Part shown: positions 15,197-21,687 of the stretch, one piece after another
How the letters are laid out: the number at the start of each line of letters is the position of its first letter
Numbering within the stretch: the stretch's first letter is position 1
Assembly: GCA_937967465.1 (NCBI GenBank)
Contig: CALBSW010000177.1
Location: forward strand, 1-21,687
Origin: an uncultured Flavobacteriales bacterium
GTDB taxonomy: Bacteria; Bacteroidota; Bacteroidia; Flavobacteriales_D; Sanyastnellaceae
Reading direction: 5' to 3'
Length of the DNA: 21,687 bases
Position numbers and translations under genes: made by a program
The notes under the pieces: model-generated
Database searches by the model: none
Told to the model about the DNA's origin: nothing
What the model saw: the letters and a program-made list of their open reading frames with translations, nothing else

Positions 15197-16693
15197 ATGC
15201 AACATCGCATCCCTGCAGCCATGTGGATTTCTCTCAGTCTTTCCATTCTCCTCGCCGCCTGTTCTTCCGGTGAGGCCTCCGAGAAGCGCAACCGTCCTGT
15301 GGTCGATCCGACCGCAGCACTGACGGCGCAAGTCAAACAAGATGCCCCGGCCCCCAAAGCGGAGGAGCAACCCGCCCAGCAGGTGTCCGGAGGCGCCCAG
15401 GAAAACCCCAATTTCCTCGACGGCATCGACGATCAGAACCGCGGAGACAAGGTGGGCAAGGTGGCCTTCAGCGGGAAGGTTCAAAGCCGCAACGGGATGC
15501 TCTACCTCTTCGAAACGGAAGGGCGCAACATCGCAGTGATCGATTCCGCGCAGATGGTCAATGGGGCGTTCGACTTCGGCAAAGTGGAAGTGGGACGCGG
15601 ATTCTACGGCCTCGGCTTTGAGCCTGCCAAAAAGACGGCGGAGATCATTCTCAACCCCGATGAGCCGAAAGTGCACATCGAGTTCCAGAACGGTCGGATG
15701 ATCGGAGGTCGCACGGACAGCCAGGAGAACCGCGGGTGGTTTGCCTACCGCGGTGCCGAGGCGGCCAACAAGAACCAGATTCGCCAATTGTACAAGCAGC
15801 GCAAGGGCAACGAAGCGGCCATTGACGCCCAGGTCAAGGCCAAGGAAAACGAGCTGGCCCAGACCCAGCACAACTACATCCGGAACAACCCCGGAACGTA
15901 CCTCGCCAAGTTCCTCACGTGGAAGCAGCCCCGCTTCCTCGGCAACAAAGGGACGTTCCTGAGCGACCTCGATGTGATGGACAACAGCCTCATCCGGTCC
16001 ATGGCGCTGCCCGACCGCATCCAATCCATGATGCGCACGTTCAGTGGCGGCAAGGATGCTGGATTCCTGAGCTGCATCGACATTGTGAAGGCTTCGGTTG
16101 AAGACAACCCGGTCGTGTTGGAATTCGCCTTGTACAACATGCTCGACGGGTTCTACAACACCGGAAAGGAGACCATTTGCCAGTACATCCTCGACAACTA
16201 CATTTTCGATGAGGACTGCGGCGCCAACCTATCGGATGTGATCCGCCAGCGGGCACAGGGCATCATCAACCTGCGGGTGGGCAACACGCCGCCGAACTTC
16301 CGGATTCCGGATCCCAACGGGAAGGTGGTGGACCTCAGCGAATTGGTCGCAGACCACCAGTACACCCTCGTGATGTTCTGGGCGAGCTGGTGCCACAAGT
16401 GCGAGCAGGAGATCCCCAACCTTGTGCCGATGTACAAGGAGATGAATCCCCGTGGATTCGGCATGGTGGGCATCTCCGTGGACCAGCAGAAGATGGCCTG
16501 GACCAAGGCCATTGCGGACAACCAGATTCCGTGGCCGAACGTGAGCCAGCTCAAGGGATGGGATGCCCCCATCACCGATGACTACAAGATCACGCAGACT
16601 CCGACGTACTTCCTGCTCGACCAGGAAGGCAAAATCGTGATGAAGCCGGAGCGTTGGTTCGAAGTCCAGCGCTTCCTCCAGAGCCGCATCTGA
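15197..16693 (+). CDS. Lipoprotein with C-terminal thioredoxin-fold (TlpA-like) domain
   Basis: A 498-residue exported lipoprotein. The signal sequence ends in the lipobox LAAC with Cys22; a Pro/Ala/Gln-rich linker runs to about residue 70. A DUF4369-like beta region (about 88-185: FSGKVQSRNGMLYLFE to HIEFQNGRM) is followed by a helical middle and a thioredoxin-like domain from about residue 370 (VGNTPPNFRIPDPNGK). The redox motif is WASWCHKC with Cys399 and Cys402, and the cis-proline is in TQTPTYFLLD. It probably reduces or isomerises disulfides in envelope proteins. The start at 15197 gives a proper signal peptide; an upstream start at 15134 would not. Its stop abuts the glycosyltransferase stop in TGATCA (16691-16696). 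Confidence 0.92.
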   Translation: MQHRIPAAMWISLSLSILLAACSSGEASEKRNRPVVDPTAALTAQVKQDAPAPKAEEQPAQQVSGGAQENPNFLDGIDDQNRGDKVGKVAFSGKVQSRNGMLYLFETEGRNIAVIDSAQMVNGAFDFGKVEVGRGFYGLGFEPAKKTAEIILNPDEPKVHIEFQNGRMIGGRTDSQENRGWFAYRGAEAANKNQIRQLYKQRKGNEAAIDAQVKAKENELAQTQHNYIRNNPGTYLAKFLTWKQPRFLGNKGTFLSDLDVMDNSLIRSMALPDRIQSMMRTFSGGKDAGFLSCIDIVKASVEDNPVVLEFALYNMLDGFYNTGKETICQYILDNYIFDEDCGANLSDVIRQRAQGIINLRVGNTPPNFRIPDPNGKVVDLSELVADHQYTLVMFWASWCHKCEQEIPNLVPMYKEMNPRGFGMVGISVDQQKMAWTKAIADNQIPWPNVSQLKGWDAPITDDYKITQTPTYFLLDQEGKIVMKPERWFEVQRFLQSRI

Positions 16694-17707
16694 TCAGCGG
16701 GCGGCCAGGAGCCGCTCATACAACTTGGCGTGGGCCTCGGCAGAAGCGGAGGCCGAACAGCGCTGTGCATTGGCCAGCCCCAGCTGGACGTGCGATTCAC
16801 GTTGCGTCGCGTTGTCCAGCAACTCCACCACGGCCCTCCGGATGTCGCTGGGGTCGTCCGGATTGGCCAGCAAGGCGCCGCCACCCGCAGTTTCCCGCAT
16901 GGGCGACCGGTCGCTCGTGATCACCGGCACCCCGATGGTCTGGGCTTCGATGATGGGCATCCCGTATCCCTCCAGTGTGGAGCAGAAGAGGAGTGCGTCC
17001 GCTTCGGCGTATTCCTGTTGTAGCTCGGCCTCGCTCAGGCGGGCGGCCCAGCTGAAGTCGATGTCGTGCTGGCGCAGCAGGTCCAGTTGCGTCGGCGACG
17101 GTTCTCCGATGATGCGCAGGTGCACGGACAGTCCCTGCAGGGCGGCCGCATGGCCCGCGAGGTTCTTGTTGTCGGCCAGGCCAATGTGCAGCAGGCGCGG
17201 CACCGCGTGATTGGGTGGTGCTGTCCGGAGATGGTAGCTCGGTGAGATGACGCTCGGGATGACGTCAATCCGGTCTGCGGGAAAATCCGTGCGCCGCAGG
17301 ATGTCGGCTTTGGTGGTGTCGCTCACCGCGATGATCCGGTCGCAGGATTGGAGCGGCCAAGTCAGCCAGAACCAGCTTTTGAGGCGGCGCTTCCAGCCCG
17401 GTCCTTCATCGAGCATCCCGAGGTCGTGGATGGTCAGGACCACCGGCCTGCGCCGGCCGATGGCGGCAAAATGAATGTCGCCGGTGATGTGCAGGATGCG
17501 GTGGGGGAGGCGGCCGACCTCACGCCAAATGCGAAACCGATTCCAGATGCCCTTGGTGAAGCGGCTGGCCACATGACGGTCCGGTCGCGTGTGCCCTTCA
17601 GGCCAGGCGTCGTGCATGGACCGGTAGGACGCCTCGATGCTGAAATTGCCGAGGCTTCTCGGCTTTCGCTCGATCCAGCAGACCGTCGATGTGGTGGGCG
17701 GGGCCAT
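16694..17707 (-). CDS. Glycosyltransferase, GT4-like (GT-B fold)
   Basis: A 337-residue glycosyltransferase of the RfaB/GT4 type that moves a sugar from an NDP-sugar to an envelope or exopolysaccharide acceptor. The N-domain contains LTIHDLGML and DRIIAVSDTTKADILRR. The C-domain carries RLLHIGLADNKN and STLEGYGMPIIEAQTIGVPVITSD, the EX7E motif being Glu246 and Glu254. The ATG at 17740 is an alternative start 11 codons upstream, overlapping the permease stop by 8 bases. I prefer 17707 because TACCTTGC lies 13 nt before it and the conserved protein begins close by. It follows the ABC permease and may also be read from its transcript. Donor and acceptor are unknown. Confidence 0.88.
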   Translation of the reverse strand: MAPPTTSTVCWIERKPRSLGNFSIEASYRSMHDAWPEGHTRPDRHVASRFTKGIWNRFRIWREVGRLPHRILHITGDIHFAAIGRRRPVVLTIHDLGMLDEGPGWKRRLKSWFWLTWPLQSCDRIIAVSDTTKADILRRTDFPADRIDVIPSVISPSYHLRTAPPNHAVPRLLHIGLADNKNLAGHAAALQGLSVHLRIIGEPSPTQLDLLRQHDIDFSWAARLSEAELQQEYAEADALLFCSTLEGYGMPIIEAQTIGVPVITSDRSPMRETAGGGALLANPDDPSDIRRAVVELLDNATQRESHVQLGLANAQRCSASASAEAHAKLYERLLAAR

Positions 17708-17712
17708 GCCCT

Positions 17713-17720
17713 GCAAGGTA
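17713..17720 (-). promoter_or_regulatory. Possible internal leaderless promoter of the glycosyltransferase
   Basis: On the minus strand TACCTTGC begins 13 nt before the ATG at 17707, the same geometry as the other candidates. It lies just past the permease stop, so it would allow separate expression. It could be chance, as the gene could also be read through from the permease. Confidence 0.33.
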
Positions 17721-17732
17721 CCGCTGTGGGCT

Positions 17733-18971
17733 TCAGGCATGGCGCAAAGCGTCGATGGGGTCGAGCTGTGCAGCTTGGCGGGCAGGGTAGTATCCGCTGG
17801 CCAAGCTGACCCCGCCGCTCAGGAGCAAAGCGAGGATGACCCACCCCCACGGCAGGACGAACGGGGCTTCGAGGTAGCTGGCGACCACATTGCCCACGCC
17901 GATGCCAAGGCCCACGCCGAACACCCCGCCCAGCAGGCCGATGATGACCACTTCCACGAGGAACTGGGTGCGGATGGTTTTGGCCGAGGCACCGAGGGCC
18001 TTGCGAAGTCCGATTTCGCGCGTGCGCTCCGTGACGGTGACCAGCATGATGTTGGTGAGGCCGATGGAAGAGCCGAGCAGGGTGATGAGTCCCAGGAACA
18101 GGGCGGCCAGTGTGACGCTGCCGAGGCCTTCATTGAACTGGTCAATCAACGCGTCGGAGCGCGCGATGCGAAAGCTGTCGGGCTCCCCGGGGAGGTCGCC
18201 GCGCAAGGCGCGCATCTCGCCGATGACCGCTTCGTTGAGTTCGCTGATGGCGTCCGGGTCCGGGGCCTTGATTTGCACTGAATAAGAAGTCCGGGGACCG
18301 CTGAACCGCGCGCGGATTTCGCCGACGGGGAGGATGGCCTGGTTGTCCTGGGACATTCCGAAAGAGGCGCCTTGTTCGGCCAACACGCCGATGATGCGGT
18401 ACCGCCGATTGCGGATGCGCACGTCTTGGTCGAGGGGACTCTCGGAGGGGGAGAAGAGCTTGTTGACCACATCCTTTCCGAGGATGACCACGGGCGCATT
18501 GCGCCGAATTTCTTCCGGACTGAAGTTGCGGCCGACCTCGAGGTCATAGCCGCTCATGGGCAGGAAGGTCTCGTCTCCGCCGACCACCAGGACGTTGGGA
18601 TCGGTTTCCTCTCCGCCGTGGGCGAGGCGGCCCATCATGGTGCCCCTGGCGCTGACGGATGCGATGCCCTGTTCGGCGGTCGCAGCTTTCAGTCCCATGG
18701 CTTGCTGGAAGGTGATGGGGTCGGACTCTCCAAAGCGCCGCCCGCCAAAGGCTCCCCGGCGGTTGCTTTCACTGACTTGCAGCGTCCCCGCACCGAGTCC
18801 GACAAACTGCTCGATCAAGCTGGAACGCAGGGCTTCGGTCGCCGTGATCATGGACATCAGGGCCATGATTCCAGTGCCGATGATGGTGATGGTGAGGAGG
18901 GTGCGGAGCCATTGGGCCCGAATGGACCGAAGGGCCACCTTGACCTGTTCCAACAATACCGCCCGCGTCAT
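17733..18971 (-). CDS. MacB/FtsX-type ABC transporter permease
   Basis: A 412-residue inner-membrane protein. One N-terminal helix (about 22-45, in RSIRAQWLRTLLTITIIGTG) precedes a large periplasmic MacB-PCD-like domain (about 46-275), and three helices follow (about 288-310, 335-360 and 375-395). The ERTREIGLRKALGAS motif is the cytoplasmic loop that contacts the ATPase, and the protein ends ARQAAQLDPIDALRHA, as MacB and LolC/E-like proteins do. These use ATP to move lipoproteins, antibiotics or signals across the periplasm without a classical pore. No ATP-binding subunit or membrane-fusion protein is adjacent, so partners lie elsewhere. It diverges from aconitase and overlaps or closely precedes the glycosyltransferase. 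Confidence 0.93.
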   Translation of the reverse strand: MTRAVLLEQVKVALRSIRAQWLRTLLTITIIGTGIMALMSMITATEALRSSLIEQFVGLGAGTLQVSESNRRGAFGGRRFGESDPITFQQAMGLKAATAEQGIASVSARGTMMGRLAHGGEETDPNVLVVGGDETFLPMSGYDLEVGRNFSPEEIRRNAPVVILGKDVVNKLFSPSESPLDQDVRIRNRRYRIIGVLAEQGASFGMSQDNQAILPVGEIRARFSGPRTSYSVQIKAPDPDAISELNEAVIGEMRALRGDLPGEPDSFRIARSDALIDQFNEGLGSVTLAALFLGLITLLGSSIGLTNIMLVTVTERTREIGLRKALGASAKTIRTQFLVEVVIIGLLGGVFGVGLGIGVGNVVASYLEAPFVLPWGWVILALLLSGGVSLASGYYPARQAAQLDPIDALRHA

Positions 18972-18975
18972 GCGC

Positions 18976-18983
18976 CAAAGCTA
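18976..18983 (-). promoter_or_regulatory. Leaderless promoter element of the ABC permease
   Basis: On the minus strand TAGCTTTG matches TAnnTTTG exactly and begins 12 nt before the ATG at 18971. A TTG lies 24 nt upstream, slightly beyond the usual spacer. It stands back to back with the aconitase element 10 bases away. Confidence 0.55.
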
Positions 18984-18993
18984 CGGGCTCACG

Positions 18994-19001
18994 TATCTTC
19001 G
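18994..19001 (+). promoter_or_regulatory. Candidate -7 promoter element of aconitase
   Basis: TATCTTCG, identical to the ppk1 element, lies 35 nt (first T to A) before the aconitase ATG, predicting a leader of roughly 20-25 nt without a Shine-Dalgarno sequence. Its upstream half would fall on the permease promoter and start codon. Confidence 0.47.
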
Positions 19002-19028
19002 CCGACCCAACGCACCAACTGATTCGAG

Positions 19029-21287
19029 ATGTTTGATTTGGATATGATCCGCGCCGTGTACGAGCGCTTCCCCGCCCGTGTCACTGCCGCCCGCCAAGCC
19101 ACCGGCAAAGCCTTGACGCTGGCCGAGAAAATCCTCTACACCCACCTGTGGGATGGAGAGGCCAAGTCCGCCTTCACCCGAGGCGCGGACTACGTGGATT
19201 TCGCTCCGGACCGCGTGGCCATGCAGGACGCGACGGCCCAGATGGCCCTGCTGCAGTTCATGCAGGCGGGAAAGGCCAAGACGGCGGTGCCGTCCACGGT
19301 GCACTGTGACCACTTGATTCAAGCCAAGGTGGGGGCCGATACCGATCTCCAGGAGGCCATCAACCGCAACAACGAAGTCTACAATTTCCTCGAGTCCGTG
19401 TCGGACAAGTACGGCATCGGATTCTGGAAGCCGGGTGCCGGCATCATCCACCAGGTGGTGCTCGAGAACTACGCCTTCCCCGGCGGCATGATGATTGGAA
19501 CGGACAGCCACACCGTGAATGCGGGTGGCCTCGGCATGGTCGCCATTGGTGTGGGCGGTGCCGACGCCGTGGACGTCATGGCCGGCATGCCGTGGGAGCT
19601 CAAGTTCCCCAAGCTGATCGGTGTCAAGCTGACCGGCAAAATGAGCGGTTGGACCAGCCCCAAGGATGTCATCCTGAAGGTGGCCGGCATCCTGACCGTG
19701 AAGGGCGGAACGGGCTGCATCGTCGAGTACTTCGGCGAGGGCGCCGACGCCATGAGCTGCACCGGTAAGGGCACCATCTGCAACATGGGCGCCGAGATTG
19801 GCGCCACGACCTCGACCTTCGGCTACGACGAGAGCATGTCCCGTTACCTGCGGGCCACGGGCCGTGCCGATGTGGCGGAGCTTGCCGATGGCATTGCCGA
19901 GCACCTGACCGGGGATGCCGAGGTGTACGCCAACCCCGAGCAGTACTTCGACCAGGTCATCGAGATTGACCTGAGCACCCTCGAGCCCCACCTCAACGGT
20001 CCGTTCAGCCCGGACCTCGCCACGCCGGTGAGCAAGATGGCCGAGCTCTGTGCCGAGAAGGGATACCCCACCCAGATTGAATACGGCCTGATCGGCTCTT
20101 GCACGAACTCCAGCTACGAGGACATCACGCGCAGTGCGTCCCTCGCCGCCGCCGCCGTCGAGGCCGGTGTCGAGAGCAAGGGCAAGCTGACCATCACCCC
20201 GGGATCCGAGCTCGTGCGCTACACCCTCGAGCGCGATGGCGTGCTCGACACCTTCGACAAGATGGGCGCCGACGTCTTCGCCAACGCCTGCGGCCCTTGC
20301 ATTGGCCAGTGGGCCCGGAGCGGTGCCGAGAAGAAGGAGAAGAACAGCATCGTCCACAGCTTCAACCGCAACTTCGCCAAGCGCGCGGACGGCAACCCCA
20401 ATACCCACGCGTTTGTGGGCTCTCCGGAGGTCGTGACCGCCATCGCCCTGGCCGGTGACCTGACCTTCAACCCGATGACCGACACCCTGCCGGGTGCCAA
20501 CGGACCGGTCAAGCTGCCGGAGCCCACGGGCTACGAGCTTCCCGAGAAGGGCTTCGATGTCGAGGACGCCGGTTACCTCGCTCCGGCAGAGGACGGCAGC
20601 GGTGTCCAGGTGGTCGTCAAGGACGACAGCGAGCGCCTGCAGTTGTTGACCCCGTTCCAGCCTTGGGATGGAGAGAATCTGAACGGCATGCGCCTTCTGA
20701 TCAAGGCGGCGGGCAAGTGCACCACCGACCACATCTCCATGGCCGGACCGTGGCTCCGCTTCCGCGGTCACCTCGACAACATCGCCAACAACACCTTGAC
20801 CGGTGCGGTCAATGCCTTCGGGGGCGCCACCAATGCGGTGGTCAACCAATTGGACGGCTCCACCGGTGAAGTGCCGGCGGTGGCCCGCGCCTACAAGGCC
20901 GCTGGCGTCCCGACCCTCGTGGTGGGCGACTCCAACTACGGCGAGGGCAGCTCCCGTGAGCACGCCGCCATGCAACCGCGCCACCTCGGCGTTCGCGTGG
21001 TGCTCGTGAAGTCCTTTGCCCGCATCCACGAGACCAACCTCAAGAAGCAGGGCATGCTCGGGTTGACGTTCGCCAACGAAGCCGACTACGATGTGATCCG
21101 GGAGGACGACAGCTTCGACCTGATCGACCTCAAGGACTTCGCGCCCGGCAAGCCGCTGACCCTCGTGGCCAAGCACGCCGACGGCAGCGAGGACACCATC
21201 GTCTGCAACCACACGTACAACGCCCAGCAGATCGACTGGTTCCGCGCCGGTTCCGCGCTCAACCTCATCAAGCAGCAGAACGGATGA
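19029..21287 (+). CDS. acn: Aconitate hydratase, mitochondrial-type
   Basis: A 752-residue TCA-cycle enzyme that interconverts citrate and isocitrate through a [4Fe-4S] cluster, in the cytoplasm. Cluster ligands are Cys358 (GLIGSCTNSSYEDI), Cys421 and Cys424 (ANACGPCIGQW), the same numbers I remember for mature pig heart aconitase, so the bacterial protein aligns closely with the mitochondrial type and not with the longer AcnA/IRP or AcnB. Other family blocks are HCDHLIQA, MIGTDSHTVNAGGLGMVAIGVGGADAVD, the C-terminal swivel domain with DHISMAGPWL, and GDSNYGEGSSREHAAMQPRHLG. It begins MFDLDMIRAVYERF at the ATG at 19029. Its stop overlaps the next start by ATGA. Confidence 0.97.
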   Translation: MFDLDMIRAVYERFPARVTAARQATGKALTLAEKILYTHLWDGEAKSAFTRGADYVDFAPDRVAMQDATAQMALLQFMQAGKAKTAVPSTVHCDHLIQAKVGADTDLQEAINRNNEVYNFLESVSDKYGIGFWKPGAGIIHQVVLENYAFPGGMMIGTDSHTVNAGGLGMVAIGVGGADAVDVMAGMPWELKFPKLIGVKLTGKMSGWTSPKDVILKVAGILTVKGGTGCIVEYFGEGADAMSCTGKGTICNMGAEIGATTSTFGYDESMSRYLRATGRADVAELADGIAEHLTGDAEVYANPEQYFDQVIEIDLSTLEPHLNGPFSPDLATPVSKMAELCAEKGYPTQIEYGLIGSCTNSSYEDITRSASLAAAAVEAGVESKGKLTITPGSELVRYTLERDGVLDTFDKMGADVFANACGPCIGQWARSGAEKKEKNSIVHSFNRNFAKRADGNPNTHAFVGSPEVVTAIALAGDLTFNPMTDTLPGANGPVKLPEPTGYELPEKGFDVEDAGYLAPAEDGSGVQVVVKDDSERLQLLTPFQPWDGENLNGMRLLIKAAGKCTTDHISMAGPWLRFRGHLDNIANNTLTGAVNAFGGATNAVVNQLDGSTGEVPAVARAYKAAGVPTLVVGDSNYGEGSSREHAAMQPRHLGVRVVLVKSFARIHETNLKKQGMLGLTFANEADYDVIREDDSFDLIDLKDFAPGKPLTLVAKHADGSEDTIVCNHTYNAQQIDWFRAGSALNLIKQQNG

Positions 21288-21687
21288 AGCGCATCGTTCT
21301 CCTCGCCTTGGTCGCTTGCGGACTCCACGTCCAGGCGCAGGACATGAGCGGCATCATCAAGACCAACCCCCTGGGTTGGTTGGCGGGCCAGTATCAGTTC
21401 GGCTACGAGCACTTTCTGTCTGAAAAGGCGTCGGTGCAGTTGCTGCCCGGGGGCATCGTCGGCAGCGTCACGTTGTTTCCCAACGACAGCACATCCAACA
21501 TCACTTCGGTGGGGGCCGGGCGTGCGGGGTTCATCGTGGTGCCGGAGTTCCGGTATTATTTCTCCGGATACGCGCCGGATGGCCTGTACATCGCCCCCTT
21601 CGGCCGCTACCGTTCGGTCACCACGACCCTCAACAACGACGGAAGCAGCAGCCAAACGCGCACGGCAGTGGGGGGTGGATTTGTCCT
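21284..21687 (+). CDS. DUF3575-like outer-membrane protein, 5' part
   Basis: The first 134 residues of an exported protein running off the right edge. MKRIVLLALVACGLHVQAQ is a signal peptide with cleavage after QAQ, then SGIIKTNPLGWLAGQYQFGYEHFLSEKASVQL, typical of the DUF3575-like Bacteroidota beta-barrel group, and EFRYYFSGYAPDGLYIAPFGRYR, a second common block. The role is unknown; such proteins are small outer-membrane barrels. The ATG overlaps the aconitase stop, so the two are probably translated together although their functions look unrelated. The lipobox-like Ala-Cys-Gly at residues 11-13 lies too early in the hydrophobic core to be convincing. Confidence 0.78.
   Translation, partial: MKRIVLLALVACGLHVQAQDMSGIIKTNPLGWLAGQYQFGYEHFLSEKASVQLLPGGIVGSVTLFPNDSTSNITSVGAGRAGFIVVPEFRYYFSGYAPDGLYIAPFGRYRSVTTTLNNDGSSSQTRTAVGGGFV

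Noticed and set aside
16700..16716. Short inverted repeat GCGGC-GCCGC at the glycosyltransferase 3' end
   Set aside because: A five-pair stem inside coding sequence with no T tract on either strand; expected by chance in this base composition.
18981..21212. A 743-codon minus-strand frame opposite aconitase
   Set aside because: Aconitase on the plus strand has all cluster cysteines and family blocks; the antisense frame looks like a GC-driven shadow without domains. The same holds for 11455-13620 opposite ppk1 and 7980-9533 opposite the FeS photolyase.
1..21687. CRISPR array, insertion sequence, tRNA or phage genes
   Set aside because: I looked for regularly spaced repeats, terminal inverted repeats, transposase motifs and tRNA-like arms on both strands and found none I could support.

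Overview
The window looks like chromosome of a GC-rich member of the Bacteroidota, probably an aquatic, light-exposed Flavobacteriales-type bacterium. The clues are family content (a DUF1573 secreted protein, a Lacal_2735/DUF6435 small protein, a DUF4369-like thioredoxin lipoprotein, a DUF3575-like outer-membrane protein), TAnnTTTG-type promoter elements instead of TTGACA/TATAAT, and almost no Shine-Dalgarno sequences. Coding density is very high: no gap between genes exceeds about 130 bases, several genes overlap by ATGA, and two convergent pairs have abutting stop codons. I saw no rRNA, tRNA, CRISPR array, insertion sequence or prophage.

Layout. 1-1896 (minus): 5' two thirds of valS. 2025-2468: secreted DUF1573 protein, followed by a rho-independent terminator. 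2577-6574 (plus): a tight run of Lacal_2735 small protein, atypical SDR, flavin-reductase-like protein, a photolyase-family protein with an altered flavin pocket, and an alpha/beta hydrolase, then an outer-membrane channel-like protein at 6624-7379. 7391-7909 (minus): RDD membrane protein. 7984-11381 (plus): a 48-residue DUF2256 zinc-ribbon gene overlapping an iron-sulfur (FeS-BCP) photolyase, then a DASH cryptochrome and an unrecognised 146-residue protein. 11503-14489 (plus): ppk1 and ppx, translationally coupled. 14490-15071 (minus): unknown protein. 15197-16693 (plus): thioredoxin-fold lipoprotein. 16694-18971 (minus): MacB/FtsX-type ABC permease and a glycosyltransferase. 19029-21287 (plus): aconitase. 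21284 to the window end: start of a DUF3575-like outer-membrane protein.

How the genes work together. The strongest theme is light and DNA repair: three different cryptochrome/photolyase-family genes lie within 7 kb, interleaved with a flavin reductase, an SDR and DUF2256. One of them keeps all four iron-sulfur cysteines. Another seems to have lost key electron-transfer and flavin-contact residues. The second unit is polyphosphate turnover (ppk1 makes it, ppx degrades it).

The most general signal is regulatory. Six genes have a TAnnTTTG-like element 11-13 nt from T to the ATG, which would put transcription initiation on the start codon and make leaderless mRNAs. This pattern also settles several start codons. 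All homology statements come from recognition by eye; no search was run.
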